DNA from: Lolium rigidum
Lineage: Eukaryota; Streptophyta; Magnoliopsida; Poales; Poaceae
Assembly (NCBI RefSeq): GCF_022539505.1
Contig: NC_061508.1
Location: 96,513,276-96,577,275, forward strand
Length of the DNA: 64,000 nucleotides
Direction of reading: 5' to 3'
Part shown: piece after piece, positions 10,266-21,747 of the stretch
Numbering within the stretch: position 1 is the first letter of the stretch
Layout: every line of letters begins with the position of its first letter
Program-made: the position numbers and the translations under genes
The notes under the pieces: generated by a model
Told to the model about the DNA's origin: nothing
Database searches by the model: none
Seen by the model: only the letters and a program-made list of their open reading frames with translations

Positions 10266-11071
10266 ATGGCTGAACCTAAAATGGCAGGCATGCCGACCAC
10301 GACTAGTGCACGCAAGAGAAGGACCTGCAGCGAGCCAGTATGTTCTGCTACATGCTGTTATCTGATCTCTACATTGCGTAATACATGTTTGAATAGTTAA
10401 TTGTTGTAACTATTTTTGCAATATTACGAGAATGCGGTTTTAGTGAAGCAGTCATCATTAGAAGATAGTCGCCAAAGCGACCCCGTGCAACATTATGATG
10501 TAAGTCCGCTTAGTACAAGTTCCATACATTGTCTTATTTATGCAACTTGTTATTATCTTATATCTACATTGCATAATAAATGTTTGAATAGTTCACTTGT
10601 TGTAACTATGTTTGCAATATTACTAGAATGCAGTTGTAATGAAGAAGTCCTTAGTAGAAGATAGAGCGACAAAAAGGTTCCGGCGTGAGCCTACGCAACG
10701 ATATAATGTAAGTCTGCGCTTAGTACTTGTGACTATCTCATATCGACAATGCTTAATACATGTTTGCATAGTTCATCGTTTAACTCTTTTTGCATTATTA
10801 TCCGAATGCAGTTCTGATGAAGCAATCTTAATTAGAAGAGAGGCCCACAAAAAGTTCTGATCTTTGTTCCGATGCATCCTCTCATAGCCGTCAACCTAGA
10901 CCATTCTTTTCATCAAACAGTGAACATCTCAAGGCTGTACTTTATAAAAGACATGGTATTGCTGCTTTAAGGTCTGTAGCTAATATGTTGACCAAGAGTA
11001 CACAAGATTCAATCAAGGTGATTGCCAAATGTCAACGTGTTATTGATGATGCTAATAGAAGTCCTCAATGA
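10266..11071 (+). pseudogene. Unrecognised multi-exon gene with triplicated exon and premature stop
   Basis: Four phase-0 exons can be placed. 10266-10337 starts MAEPKMAGMPTTTSARKRRT and is followed by GTATGT. 10431-10499 starts NAVLVKQSSLEDS and is followed by GTAAGT. 10627-10707 starts NAVVMKKSLVEDR and is followed by GTAAGT. 10805-11071 starts NAVLMKQS. Exons 2, 3 and the head of exon 4 are paralogous copies, duplicated together with their introns. In exon 4 the codon aligned to Ser is TAA (10829-10831); beyond it the frame stays open for 79 codons to TGA at 11069. That tail includes HLKAVLYKRHGIAALRSVAN and ends ANRSPQ. The exon 4 acceptor is also degraded (CCG where the other copies have GAG or TAG). 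No known domain is recognised; the tail may form a helix. A decayed host gene or a transposon-borne gene are both possible. Confidence 0.5.
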
Positions 11072-11216
11072 TTATATGTAATTTTTTTATTTGGGCACAT
11101 TAATTGCCTTGTAATTTTCCTAGTTATTTTATTTGTGTATGTAATTGTGTGTATCATTGATATCAGATTTTAGGCTCATGAAATTTAATGCAAATTGACT
11201 AGTCAAACAACCAGGG
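11072..11216. other. Probable 3' UTR and flank of the preceding gene
   Basis: T-rich sequence with plant poly(A)-like signals directly after the last open frame; no other content is seen. Confidence 0.35.
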
Positions 11217-11515
11217 CCCTATAACAGATTGGGCCGGCCCATTAACAGTAGTGTGGGACCCACTTTCATTTTGGGCCGGCTCACTTACTTACTGGGCTGG
11301 CCCGTTAACAGGAAAGTGGGACCCACCTGTGCTTTTGGCCCGGCCCACTTGCTACATGATGGACCCCACATACTAAATGGGCCGGCCCTTTAAGAGGAAA
11401 GTGGGACCCACCTGCGTTTTTGGCCCGGCCCACTAGCGTGTTGGGCCAGCCCACTTGCTATATGGTGGACCCCACATACTAAATGGGCCGGCCCTTTAAC
11501 TGGAAAGTGGGACCC
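11217..11515. repeat. GGGCCGGCCC-rich tandem repeats, left part
   Basis: The sequence repeats the phrases GGACCCCACATACTAAATGG, GGGCCGGCCC and AAAGTGGGACCCACCTG. The same phrases resume at 17731 after the inserted LTR. The target duplication GACCC is at 11511-11515. Confidence 0.9.
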
Positions 11516-14500
11516 TGTAACGCCCCAACTTTTGCGACCTTGTTGATTTGTCCAGTGTGCAAAAATCAGGGGGAACAAAAACTTTCTTTCTTTAGTGTTG
11601 ACATGTTTTGATTGCATTGCTTGTCTGGCTTTGTTTGTTGAGTGATGATTGCTAGTGCTAACTGAAATACCTCAACCAACATATTCTAGTCTCAAGACAA
11701 ACACTCATGCTATTTCCCATCTTGTATTACTTTAACCTACCCTCTTTAAAAGTATTGGAACTTTTTGAAACGATACAAAACCTGTTTTGTTTTGTGTTTT
11801 GACTCAAAGTCTTAATTCCAAAGGTCTTGACAAAATTATTTTATTTAAATTTGGCTAGGGTCACTTAGATCATAGTATCACATTAGGAGTTTCTAAAATT
11901 ATTGTTGGAATAAAGTATTTGCCAAGTGGCATACCCCTACTTTGTGTGACTTTAAAATTTTATACAAGCTTTTATATGCAGTTTTGATTTACAAAAGTAA
12001 AATGGAGTGATCCGTATTTTATTCTAATTCGACTTTGGATCACACTACTCTTCCAAAAACCCTCACTCATTTCAAAGGTTACAGTTAAACCTTTTTATCT
12101 AGATTAAATCAAATAAGGGCCATAGACACTAAAAATAATTAGAGGACTATTTGACCCGCGATCAAATATCCTTCGCATTTTCCTTGGCACTAATATGTAT
12201 CATTGATCTATCATCTACCATCACCACTTCATCTAGTCATGATTTTGGTAGATGGTCATTTGGCCAACAAATGATTAATCTCCACCAGTATCTCTACCCC
12301 TCCAAGATCATCCGAATCTTCTCAAGAATCATTCTTGGCCAAATCATCTTATGTCCTAATCACCTTCTCTATATCATCTTGTCTTAATTCCACTCTTAGA
12401 ACCTTATCCTTAAAGCCACAAATCAAGCTTTCAATTTTTTTTTGGAGTTTCCCTCCAATTTCCCTCAATATCCAAAAAAAAAAAACCTTTTCTTCTTTTT
12501 CACTACAACACCAATTATAGTTTTATAAATATTTTTTTCCAATAAAACTAGGAAAAGGGGGCTGATATGTTATCACCTCATTTTTTTTCTTTTTAAAATA
12601 ACTTCCAGAAAACTATTTCTTTATTTTATTACAAAATGCATGGGAATGGCAACTATGCCAATTTTTGCACTTTTCCTCGTCAAATAAATTTGAAGCAGTC
12701 AACAATGCTATCCTTAGCATGTGGAACCCTTCTAAGAAATAACCCTAGTTAGTTTATTTTCGAATTTTTTTTCAAAGGTTAGTTCTTGTTTTTATTTTAT
12801 TTATTTTCAAATGAAAAGTTGGCATGCTCACTTAAGTTCTTCAAAACCAAATCAATTAAAATACAAACTTTGGGCATCTTCTTCATCACATCAAATTACA
12901 AAATTCCGACCTTTCCACACATGCCTTTTCTTGGGATTAATTAAATCAAAATTTAATCTTGATCCATTCATGCACCATTTCTTGCTTTTTATCTTGTCAC
13001 TCCCTTTTCTCTTGTTGCTCCTCTCCGAGACCACCTTGTACCAACCTCCTGCTGCGCCGTTCTTGATCGATCTGCATGGCCTTGGTGCACTCTCTCCTGA
13101 CTCTTTGAAGTGATCAAAAGGAAGAGTCGGCCATGCCATGAAATGGCCTTGCGTTACCCATGTACCCCCTCTCTTTCATGTTCTTTTACTGGATCATCTT
13201 CTAACCATTTCCTGACCTCTCCAGCACCCCTCTATACCTCTTGTCGTGCATGCTACACTGTTGCTTTTGGCTCGTTGCATTTGGAAGGGAGAGAGAGAGA
13301 CCAAAACGTGACATTGGCAAAGATCTTGGAAAGACCATGCTGCAGCCCTCCCTCTCCATCCACCTATGCCTGCTCGAATACAGGGATCCGACACGCCCCA
13401 TGCCTCCTCCTGGACGCACTCTAGCTAGCCCTAGCTATCCCTCTCACTCTCTTGCTGCCCTAGGTCACCGAGGGCATGCACCAAATTTTTGTCGAGCGTT
13501 TCTTCCCGAGCAACCTCGCCACTAGTCTCCCCTGTCCCTCCTTGATGCGTCCCAGTCACGCCCTCGACTTTGTTTTCTTCCCATCGGCCGCACTCGACCG
13601 TGCTCTGGATGCCGACGCGGCATCGAACACGTGGTGTGCGTGCGCCAGGCGACCTCCCTTCAAGCCGACCCAGCCTCCAGCGACATGTCCTCTCGCCACC
13701 GATACCGCCTCACTCCATTGGACCCCCTGGCGCATCCCCCGCTCCCCTACATGTCCCTTTCTCTCTGGACGTTCTCGCCGCCCAGCGCGACATATCCACG
13801 GTGACCACGTCACCAGACGGGCAATGCGTTCTCGCCCCTTTTAGTGCGAACCTGAGACTCCTCCCCCTCTCCGAGCCTCATTTCCTCTCCCTCACCTCTC
13901 TCTGCACCTCACGGCAACCTCAGGAGGCGAATCCCTGCTCTTTTCCATCCTTCCCGGCAGAGAAAGAGCGAGCCGGCCCGTCGCTCGCCGTGGTCGTGGA
14001 CGAGGCCGCCCGCCACCCTTCTCCACCCTCCCTCTCTATTCCTTCGTCCGTGTCCTCCTTCCTGGACCTAACTCATCCCCTATCTTTTCGCAGGGAACCG
14101 CTAGGAGGCCCGTTGGCGAGCTCCGCAGTCGGACGTCCTCGGCCCCAACCAGGCGACCCGCCGCGGAGCGTGCTTGCCCTCGTCCGACACGAAAACCGGC
14201 AGCCTGCACGTCTCCATCCTACCCCTGCATCACCTCCATCGCCCACGATCTCTCCCGCGCTGAGCCTCAGCCCGTCGCCGCCGTCATCGCTCTTGCCGAC
14301 GCACGGGGGAGCCGTCGTCCACGTACGTCCGCGCCACCCAAGCCGAGCAGCAGCGCGTCGCAGCGTCGTCCGCGGCGACTTCTCCAAGTCGTCTTCCTCG
14401 TCTCCGACTCCCACGAAGCCCCTCGGTGAGCTCTCTGTCCGCTCCGCGTCGGTAGGAAGCCCGTCGTTCTCGTCCTTGTTCGACGAAGAGGAAAGCACCG

Positions 14501-17500
14501 GCCGCCGTTCGGCTGCATGCAACATCGTGCATGGCCCCTGTCCAGCCAAGCCGCGCCTGGGCTGTTTGACCAGGCCAAGCTCCCACGCACGCAGAGCTGG
14601 GCCGGCCCACGGACAGGTCCGGCCGATTCGGCCAGAACCCCTTCTTCGCTTTCTTTTCTGGAGAAATATTACCCTGTTAGATATGTTCTAGTTTTTAAAT
14701 CACCACAAATTCAAATCTCAACTAAATGGCATGATTCAAAATTATTCCGTTTGATAAACAAATTCCTAACCACCGAAACTTGCATGCATGTGCTTTTATG
14801 CAATATATATTTATTGGTATTGTCGTTTTTCAAAAGTTACATTTGTGTGGTTTATTTAATTGTGCGAGTTAGATAGATCTTTTTGGTGTGAAACGAACTT
14901 TTCTGAATTGAGTTAGTTAATATATTCATTTTAGTATAACGTAGCCTTGGAGGAGATTCTTATATTTTGAATGGTTTAAAAACCTAGATCTGTCCAGTAT
15001 GCCTTTTGATGATTTTTAGTTTGTAAATTACAAAGGTTTTTGCAACGAAACCAATTTCATCTGTTAGGTATAGTGTTAGGTTACAAATAGGTAAGAGGAT
15101 TTATTTTTGTGACCTATATTTTATTTCTGGTAATTTTATAACCAAAACAGGGTACCTTTTTAGTATAAAAATTGTGTAAATTATTTTATAACTCAGAAAA
15201 ATGCAAAACCAGTTTTGTTAGATCACATTTGGAAGTACCTATCCATTGGTATGGTTGTCTATGGTTGATTGCACTCTGGTGCTTGTGTGCTTAGGAATTG
15301 GATTATCCTAGTTTATGTGTTGTTTAAATATTCAAAATGATTTAAAAAAATTATTTGTGTGTGGTTCCTGTGCATGTGTGTTTATTATGTTGATAGCTTC
15401 CAGTAGAGGTGCTGCATGTATTTTTGTGAAACACATAAAGATTTAGGCTATTTATTTGGTCCCTGAGTCATTTCTGGTTTTATAAAAATCATAACTTTTG
15501 TTTTAAAACCCCAAATTTAGTGAATCCAATTTATGTAGCTTTATAAAACCAAGATTTACTCTCTGTGATTTTACCAAAAATTTGTGTGCATTATTATGGA
15601 GTGGCTGGTTAAATTGATGCTGGTGCTTAATTTACCCATAGGGCAATTGGGTTGTTTTTGTTTAAAATGTTTTGTAATGAACTTTGGCACCAGACCCCTT
15701 CTGGTGGTTTCCAAGATTCATTACCTACCAGTATTAGTGTGGATTATATATTGGTGTGAGCTAGAGTTTTTCTTAACTTATAGTTGTTGTGTTAAGGCCT
15801 TTTCGAGTAGTAATAAAATCAGCCCCTTATAAATAAAATGACCATCTGGCCATAGGTGCTATTTATTTTGTGTGTTTAGTGCCTCTGATTGAGTGGTTTG
15901 ATACTGATTTTGTATGAGTGGTTGATGTGATGGCCATGTGTTGATTTTTCTCCCTTTTCTTTTGCGACGTTAGAATGCGAACGCTATCGGAGAAGGAGAG
16001 GATCTTGGTGAGGATTTCGAAGAGGAAGAAAGAGCTGATGATTCATGAAGATGAAGTCCAGGGACATATAGCCAACAAAGGCAAGCCACCTCTTGCTGCA
16101 TCTCTGATCCTATATATCTTGTTCTTGCATTATTACAAGTTTTACAAAAGTGCATGTCTTCTATTTATTTTGTCGGTGGTTAGTGCCACCTGGAGTTTTA
16201 TTATTCCACCCTTAGGGTGCAGCCCTCGTTGGTACCTACTGAACACATCTCAATTAGCGATATGGTGCTTATCACCTTGTCATCCTTGTCGCCATTCTTT
16301 CGAAGCAGAAGTGGACTATAGGTTGGGAGCCCTGGTAAAATGACTACGAAAATTGTTTTCCTGGAAAGAAGTTTTCGAAAAACCTTGGAATGGGGTAGCC
16401 CTGCCCAAGTGTGAGTTTATGGAAGAAAAGATGTTATTGGAAAGAAGTTTTGCTGGAGGCAAGTGAAGAAATTTGTTTTCGAAAAACTTTGGTGACTAAG
16501 TACCCGAACCGGACCTAGCCGATACAACCACATTACCCTTTAGTGGGACGGGCGTAGCGTAGTAGTTTGTCTCGCCTTAGTTTGGGTCCTGCAAATGTAA
16601 GGGGTAGTCCGAGCATGGACACCTATCGACCGTGGCCTTCCCGACGAACTGGGAACGCCTTTCCATTGCGTATCGATGGCAGGGGTACAACCTATGAGCT
16701 CCCATTGAATAATGCCTCGCAGTTGGTCGCGGCATTCCGGAGGGTCGAGCTGGTCGGGGAATTTTCTACTCTCGGGTAAACGACCCCTCGGACTCGGTGT
16801 TGGGAGGTACAACTCTAGGCGGCATGTCTTGGGCTAAGGCGAGCAGGCGAAAAACTACGATCGAGTATTTGTCGTGGCATATGTTATTATGCAGGGATGA
16901 TGCCCACACGATAAGTATTCCGATCTTGTGGGGAAAGTGTACAACCTCTGCAGAGTGTAAAACTATTCGAATAGCCGTGTCCGCGGTTACGGACGTGGGA
17001 ATGGAAGCTGCTTGGCATTAAAGAGTTTTTGGTTTCTAAAAGTGTTTTCTCAAAGATTGTTTTGGGAAAGTGACGCCAGTGGGACTGGTGGAAAGGTACC
17101 TGCAAGGTACGGTGGAAAGTTTGAAAGGAAATGGCCATAAGAGATGGCTGGAGTTAAAATGGGTCACCCTTACCTTGTAGTCTGCAAATAAAAGTGTTTA
17201 TAAAAGGTTTTTCAACAAAGATATGAAGATGCCATACTCTCGAGAGGAACCACCTCTCGCTCTTTGTCGCCCTAGTATAGTGTCTGTTCCTTGCTACTGC
17301 CAAATTGCATATCCTTTACTTCTCTCTAAGGTGGTTTGCGAGTACAATTCATAATGTACTCATGGCTTTGTCCCTGGCTATTTACTTGGCCAGACCTGGT
17401 GGAATTCGACAGATGAAGAAGAAGTTGACGACGTCTATGCGAGCTAGGAACGTCTTCCCAGTCAGTTGCCTGTAGGGTTATGGCATGTCTTGGGCCATGC

Positions 17501-17725
17501 GAACGCTTTCGTCTGAAGTATTTCCGCTGTGTGGTTGTTGATTTCCTGCCATTGAGGTTCTCATGTAAGTATTTGGTCATATGACCGTTGTAACCTTTTT
17601 ATTCGGTACTGTATTGGATGTTGTATTTGATACCAGTTTGGTTATGCCTTCACGACACACTGATCATGGGATCGTGAATGTGTATGCATAACGGGTGTTT
17701 CGGACAGCTAGTCCGGGGCCCCACA
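11516..17725 (+). mobile_element. 6.2-kb solo LTR (TGTAACGCCCC...GGGGCCCCACA)
   Basis: The element begins TGTAACGCCCCAAC, ends GTCCGGGGCCCCACA and is flanked on both sides by GACCC (11511-11515 and 17726-17730). These are TG...CA termini with a 5-bp target duplication. No internal protein domains, primer-binding site or second LTR copy was seen, so it is best read as a solo LTR left by recombination between the two LTRs of a long-LTR element. Its layout resembles the other long LTRs here: AT-rich start, GC-rich leader-like segment (13000-14650), an acidic short frame near 15975-16060, a shared hairpin block at 16946-16994 and ~730 bp to the end. The long frame from about 13570 to 14691 is low-complexity Pro/Ser/Arg and probably not coding. 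Confidence 0.82.
16946..16994 (+). other. Conserved three-hairpin block, copy 1 (solo LTR)
   Basis: Three inverted repeats in order: CTCTGCAGAG (16946-16955), CTATTCGAATAG (16963-16974) and GTCCGCGGTTACGGAC (16979-16994; stem GTCCG/CGGAC, loop CGGTTA). Compared with the other copies, stem bases change in pairs. Confidence 0.75.
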
Positions 17726-17730
17726 GACCC

Positions 17731-18400
17731 ACCTGTGCTTTTGGCCCGGCCCACTATCTTGTTGGGCCCGGCCCTTTAACTGGAAAGTGGGACCCACCTA
17801 TGCTTTTGGCCCGGCCCACTATCTTGTTGGGCCGGCCCACTTGCTATATGGTGGACCCCACATACTAAATGGGCCGGCCCTTTAACCGGAAAGTGGGACC
17901 CACCTGTGTTTTTGGCTCGGCCCACTATCTTGTTGGGCCGGCCCACTTGCTATATGGTGGAACCCACATACTAAATGGGCCGGCCCATTAGCAGAAAGTG
18001 GGACCCACTTCGTGCTTTTGGCCCGGCCCATCGGCTTGTTGGGCCGGCCCATTTGATCTAATGTGGACACCACGCACTAAATGGGCCGGCCCGATAGCAG
18101 GAAAGTGGGACCCACATGCTAACTGGGCCGGCCCACTTGCTTTAAGGTGGACCCCACTTGGTAAATGGGCCGGCCCGATAACATGAAATGGGTCCCACAT
18201 GTTTTGTGGGCCGGCCCTTTTGCCTGTTGACCGGTCAAACGAGTGCATTCGGCCCGGCCCACATGCTTAGTGGGCCGGCCCATTAATCTTTTGACCAGTC
18301 AACCTTAGAGGTTAGGCCGGCCCACGTAACTAATGGACCAGCCTCGGCCTATATAGTTGACCGGTCAAACTAATTCAGCCGGCCCGCCTCGCAAACTTAA
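17731..18400. repeat. GGGCCGGCCC-rich tandem repeats, right part
   Basis: Continuation of the left block. The phrase GCTATATGGTGGA recurs about 106 bp apart near 17843 and 17949. Units alternate the palindrome GGGCCGGCCC with AAAGTGGGACCCAC and then degrade toward 18400. Confidence 0.88.
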
Positions 18401-18743
18401 TGGGCCGGCTCGCTTAAGACGTGGCAGGCCTCGTGTGGGCCTACCATCTACCACGGGGTTTCGGCCGGCTAACGCCGTTAGCCGCCGGTTAACGGCGTCC
18501 GCCACGTGTCGCCTTGCATGACGTCGGCAGATCAACGGGCTCCCGGAAACACTTGGGCAGCGGTCCGATTTTCCGTGGCGGAAGGGCGCCCAAGCGTGAC
18601 GGACCGAAAAAATCGTCGTAGGACTTTGCCTGACGCAGTTTCGACAACAGAACCCATATCGTCGGGTTAGGCCCATAGGCGACGAAAAATACCCCTTAGC
18701 GGACGATTTTGAGACGTTGTCTATCAGAACTTTTCTTGTAGTG
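18401..18743. mobile_element. CACTA right end: subterminal region and terminal inverted repeat
   Basis: The minus strand at 18730-18743 reads CACTACAAGAAAAG, a canonical CACTA terminus. It is preceded by short motifs with GACGA/TCGTC as in CACTA subterminal regions. The matching left terminus was not found. The GGGCCGGCCC repeats, and perhaps the gene at 8.7-11.1 kb, may belong to this element, but I cannot show it. Confidence 0.7.
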
Positions 18744-18784
18744 CGAACTGAGTGCAAAACTACGGCTACCTAGCGAACAGATTT

Positions 18785-19110
18785 TATTTTAGGCTGACCA
18801 GTGGGTTTCCCCACTTTGTATTTTTTTCTTTTTATTAATAAAAAGAGGGAAGTATGTACAAAAATTGCTGGAGTCTGGAGAGAAGCAACTAAAAGGATCA
18901 TAGATCCCAAACAGCAAAATATATATAAAATGTTCTACCCATGATATGATTTCCTCTTTGCCTTATGAACAAGGAGAGCAATTTCATCCTTGAATCTCTT
19001 GTGCCATCTGTAAATGCTTGGGGGGGAACAGATATATCGAAAGAAATACAATACCAACACATTCTTTCTTCTTTTTTGCCGTAATTCCCCCGATCTATTA
19101 GCAATGCAAA
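18785..19110 (-). repeat. Diverged direct repeat, copy 1 (possible LINE-like 3' end)
   Basis: This segment is similar to 21490-21747, sharing AGCAACTAAAAGGATCATAG, ATGATATGATTTCCTCTTTG and CATCCTTGAATCTCTTG. On the minus strand it ends in a TTTTTATTAATAAAAA tract resembling a poly(A) region, so a non-LTR element 3' end or a gene 3' UTR is possible. There is no coding evidence. Confidence 0.5.
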
Positions 19111-19244
19111 GAAGTCAAAAGTAATAAGATTACAAACAGGTCAATAGACCACCAAGGCCGTACCTGAGAATACGGAGGGCCTGAGCAAAACAAGAAATAG
19201 AGGACCTCAACATGATCATTGGCAACTAAAATGATTTTATATAT

Positions 19245-19595
19245 ACTACTCACTCCATTTCAATAAACAATGCACCCTTGTTTTTCGTTTTTTATCTTCG
19301 AAAAAATATTAATCTATATCTCTCTATTTAAAAATGATGTTTCAATTTTATGTAGATATACATGTATTTAGATGAGTTTAGTTTGCAGATACATGCAAGT
19401 TTTGATGAAGTTGAAACATATTTTTCAGGATGAAGTATATAAAAAAATTGATATAAAACTGGTATCATTAGAAAGTATTTTCCATCACGGTTCTAACAAT
19501 GCTGCTTATGTATTATATGATCGTGATATTGTTGTCCTATTTATTTGGTCAAGGTTCACATTGAAATGTGGTAAAATAAATTAAAAGAAGTGCAT
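19245..19595. repeat. Possible degraded Stowaway/Mariner-type MITE
   Basis: It starts TACTCACTCCATTTCAATAA, close to the CTCCCTCCGTTC terminus of Stowaway MITEs. Internal phrases (GGTATCATTAGAAAGTATTT, TTTGGTCAAGGTT, AAGTGCAT) resemble the body of that family. The right terminus is not recognisable. Confidence 0.35.
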
Positions 19596-21097
19596 CATGT
19601 GAAAAAGCAATCTAAGAATTCAAAAGTGCTAATTGTTAGTCGAAACATGACATCTTTCAAAAATGAATCTTCAATTAGTACTTCATAAAAATCACTGAAA
19701 CAAAATATTAATATTCATTGGAAGATTAACTGAATTAGCTGCACTCGCGATGAAAGAGAAAGAGAAGATATGGGTAAGAGCAAGTACAATAAGGTACAGT
19801 CTTTTGTTTGTTTGTTTGGGTTGCTCATCAAGCTTATCGCTCGATACAATAAGTTACAGTCAGCGGGAGTGGTGTTTTGGAACATGGGTGCATAGTGGGT
19901 GGTATCATGGAGTACTATAATAGGTATGCTATATCTATACTCCTATATAGTGTAGCAATTTTGATAGTTTGAATCCAAGCATCATAATGCAATCTCTACT
20001 GTTGATTGTGCACCATCGGACGGTCTAAAACATTGGGATTCGCAGCTACAGTAGCACCCATCATTCTCTACGTCATTCTGGAAACATCTATATATTTGTT
20101 CTAGCCAATTCACGCTCCCTCCATACGCGACGCTGCTGGTCACGGCCCGACAACAAAACTCACGGACGCCTATGCTCTCCATAGATCAGTCAGAGTTGAA
20201 TGCGATGCATGCGAATGGTAGTCACGCTCAAACTTCAGTCAGAACCGAAAGTGTGGCGAGTAGGTCGGTAGCACTGCACGGACATGCAGTTGCATAAGTG
20301 CTCGTACGTTCCCTATAGGTGGCACTGGGCATGGATGGGAGGATAAATTATTGAAGATCTAAATTTTGGCAGCTAAAAAGAAATAAGTACGAAACCTAAG
20401 ACGTGCAAAATTCAATAGTATATTCAAGAGCACATACATGGCAGAAAATTGCAATTCTGCATGAGAAATACAATTCAATGTTAGTAATACATAGTTTTCC
20501 CACATTTTACGCTATGCAAGCTATTTTGAGTTGAAATTGTAACGACTGATTTTTAACGTGCAAAGCACATGAAGCTGACTAGTTTATTATAGTGGAGTAT
20601 TGAAAATGGCATAGAAGGGGATATTGCGAATTGAGAGTGGCATAAACACAACTTCAGTTTTTGTAATGGCATAAACACAACTTGTGAATTGAGGAGTGGC
20701 ATAGAACCAATTAACGTTGTTTCAATAACTGACCATCAAAAGCCGATCGAACGCACGAGGATGGATCCAAAATTTACCCATTTTTAGTTTCACGGGAAAA
20801 TTTTAAACTTAAAATTGTCTTTGCCTAGAAGTATTTGAAACAAAAATCCAGTAAATCTTATATGTTGGGTTATGCATTCTGGGGGAGTTTCATCAGAATC
20901 AGCCATATTGTTTATCAATAAACCTCATTTTATGTTTTACAACCAACTTTAAACTTAAAATTCAAACTGTCCAGAAAAAGAACAACATTTCAGTAAATCT
21001 TATACTATATTTCTTCTGCATTCTGGGAAAGATTGGTCGGATTCAAAAAAATAGTTTGGGAATAAACATTGTTTTAGTCTGGACACGACTTATTGTA
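19596..21097. other. Unassigned intergenic sequence
   Basis: No genes are recognised. A phrase CAATAAGGTACAGTC/CAATAAGTTACAGTC is duplicated near 19788 and 19846. A partial copy of the foldback arm (CATCAAAAGCCGATCGAACG) lies near 20737. Confidence 0.4.
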
Positions 21098-21291
21098 GAG
21101 TGATTTTTGGTTGGATACATTCATGTGCGTTCGATTGGCTTTGGATGGTTATAATTGAACCAAAGTCAACGTTGGACTTCTGACCTGAACGTCACTGGAG
21201 CTGCGTCAAAAGTCCAGCCATGACTTTGTCTCAATAACAGCCATCAAAAGCCGATCGAACGCACAGGAATGGATCCAACCAAAAATCACTC
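21098..21291. repeat. Foldback MITE-like hairpin, ~194 bp
   Basis: The left arm starting GAGTGATTTTTGGTTGGATA pairs with the right arm ending ATCCAACCAAAAATCACTC. Pairing continues inward (ACCAAAGTCAACGTTGGACT against AGTCCAGCCATGACTTTGT), so nearly the whole segment is an imperfect inverted repeat. Confidence 0.75.
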
Positions 21292-21489
21292 AACCGCTGG
21301 AATTTTGACCTGAAAGTCACTGAAGCTGTGTCCATACTTGCCCAACAGGTTGCGTATGAATGTAAACCAACATATCTGAGCAAACAGGTCGAATATAAAA
21401 CTATATAACTAAATGCCACGTTATTATTTATCGAAAAAAAATGCCACGTTATTTGAGCCGATTTCAGCAAACCAACTGAGGTCTATTTT

Positions 21490-21747
21490 TTAAGGTTGGA
21501 CGGTGGTTTCCTCGTTTGTGTATTTTTCACTGTAATAAAAAGAGAGGAAAAGGTTGCTGGAGAGCAGCAACTAAAAGGATCATAGATCCCAAACGACAAA
21601 AATCTAGCTAAAAAAGTTCTACCCATGATGATAAGCCATGATATGATTTCCTCTTTGCCTTACAAACAAGGAGAACCATTTCATCCTTGAATCTCTTGCA
21701 TCTTCTGTGAATGCTTGGGGGCGAACAGATCAATCGAAAGCAATATA
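21490..21747 (-). repeat. Diverged direct repeat, copy 2, cut by the Gypsy LTR
   Basis: This is the second copy of the segment at 18785-19110. It stops exactly where the LTR starts at 21748, so the Gypsy element inserted into this repeat. Confidence 0.55.

Noticed and set aside
13570..14691. A 373-codon open frame in the 6.2-kb LTR
   Set aside because: Pro/Ser/Arg/His low-complexity product in a GC-rich leader-like segment, with equally long frames on the opposite strand. No domain or conserved motif; open by composition.
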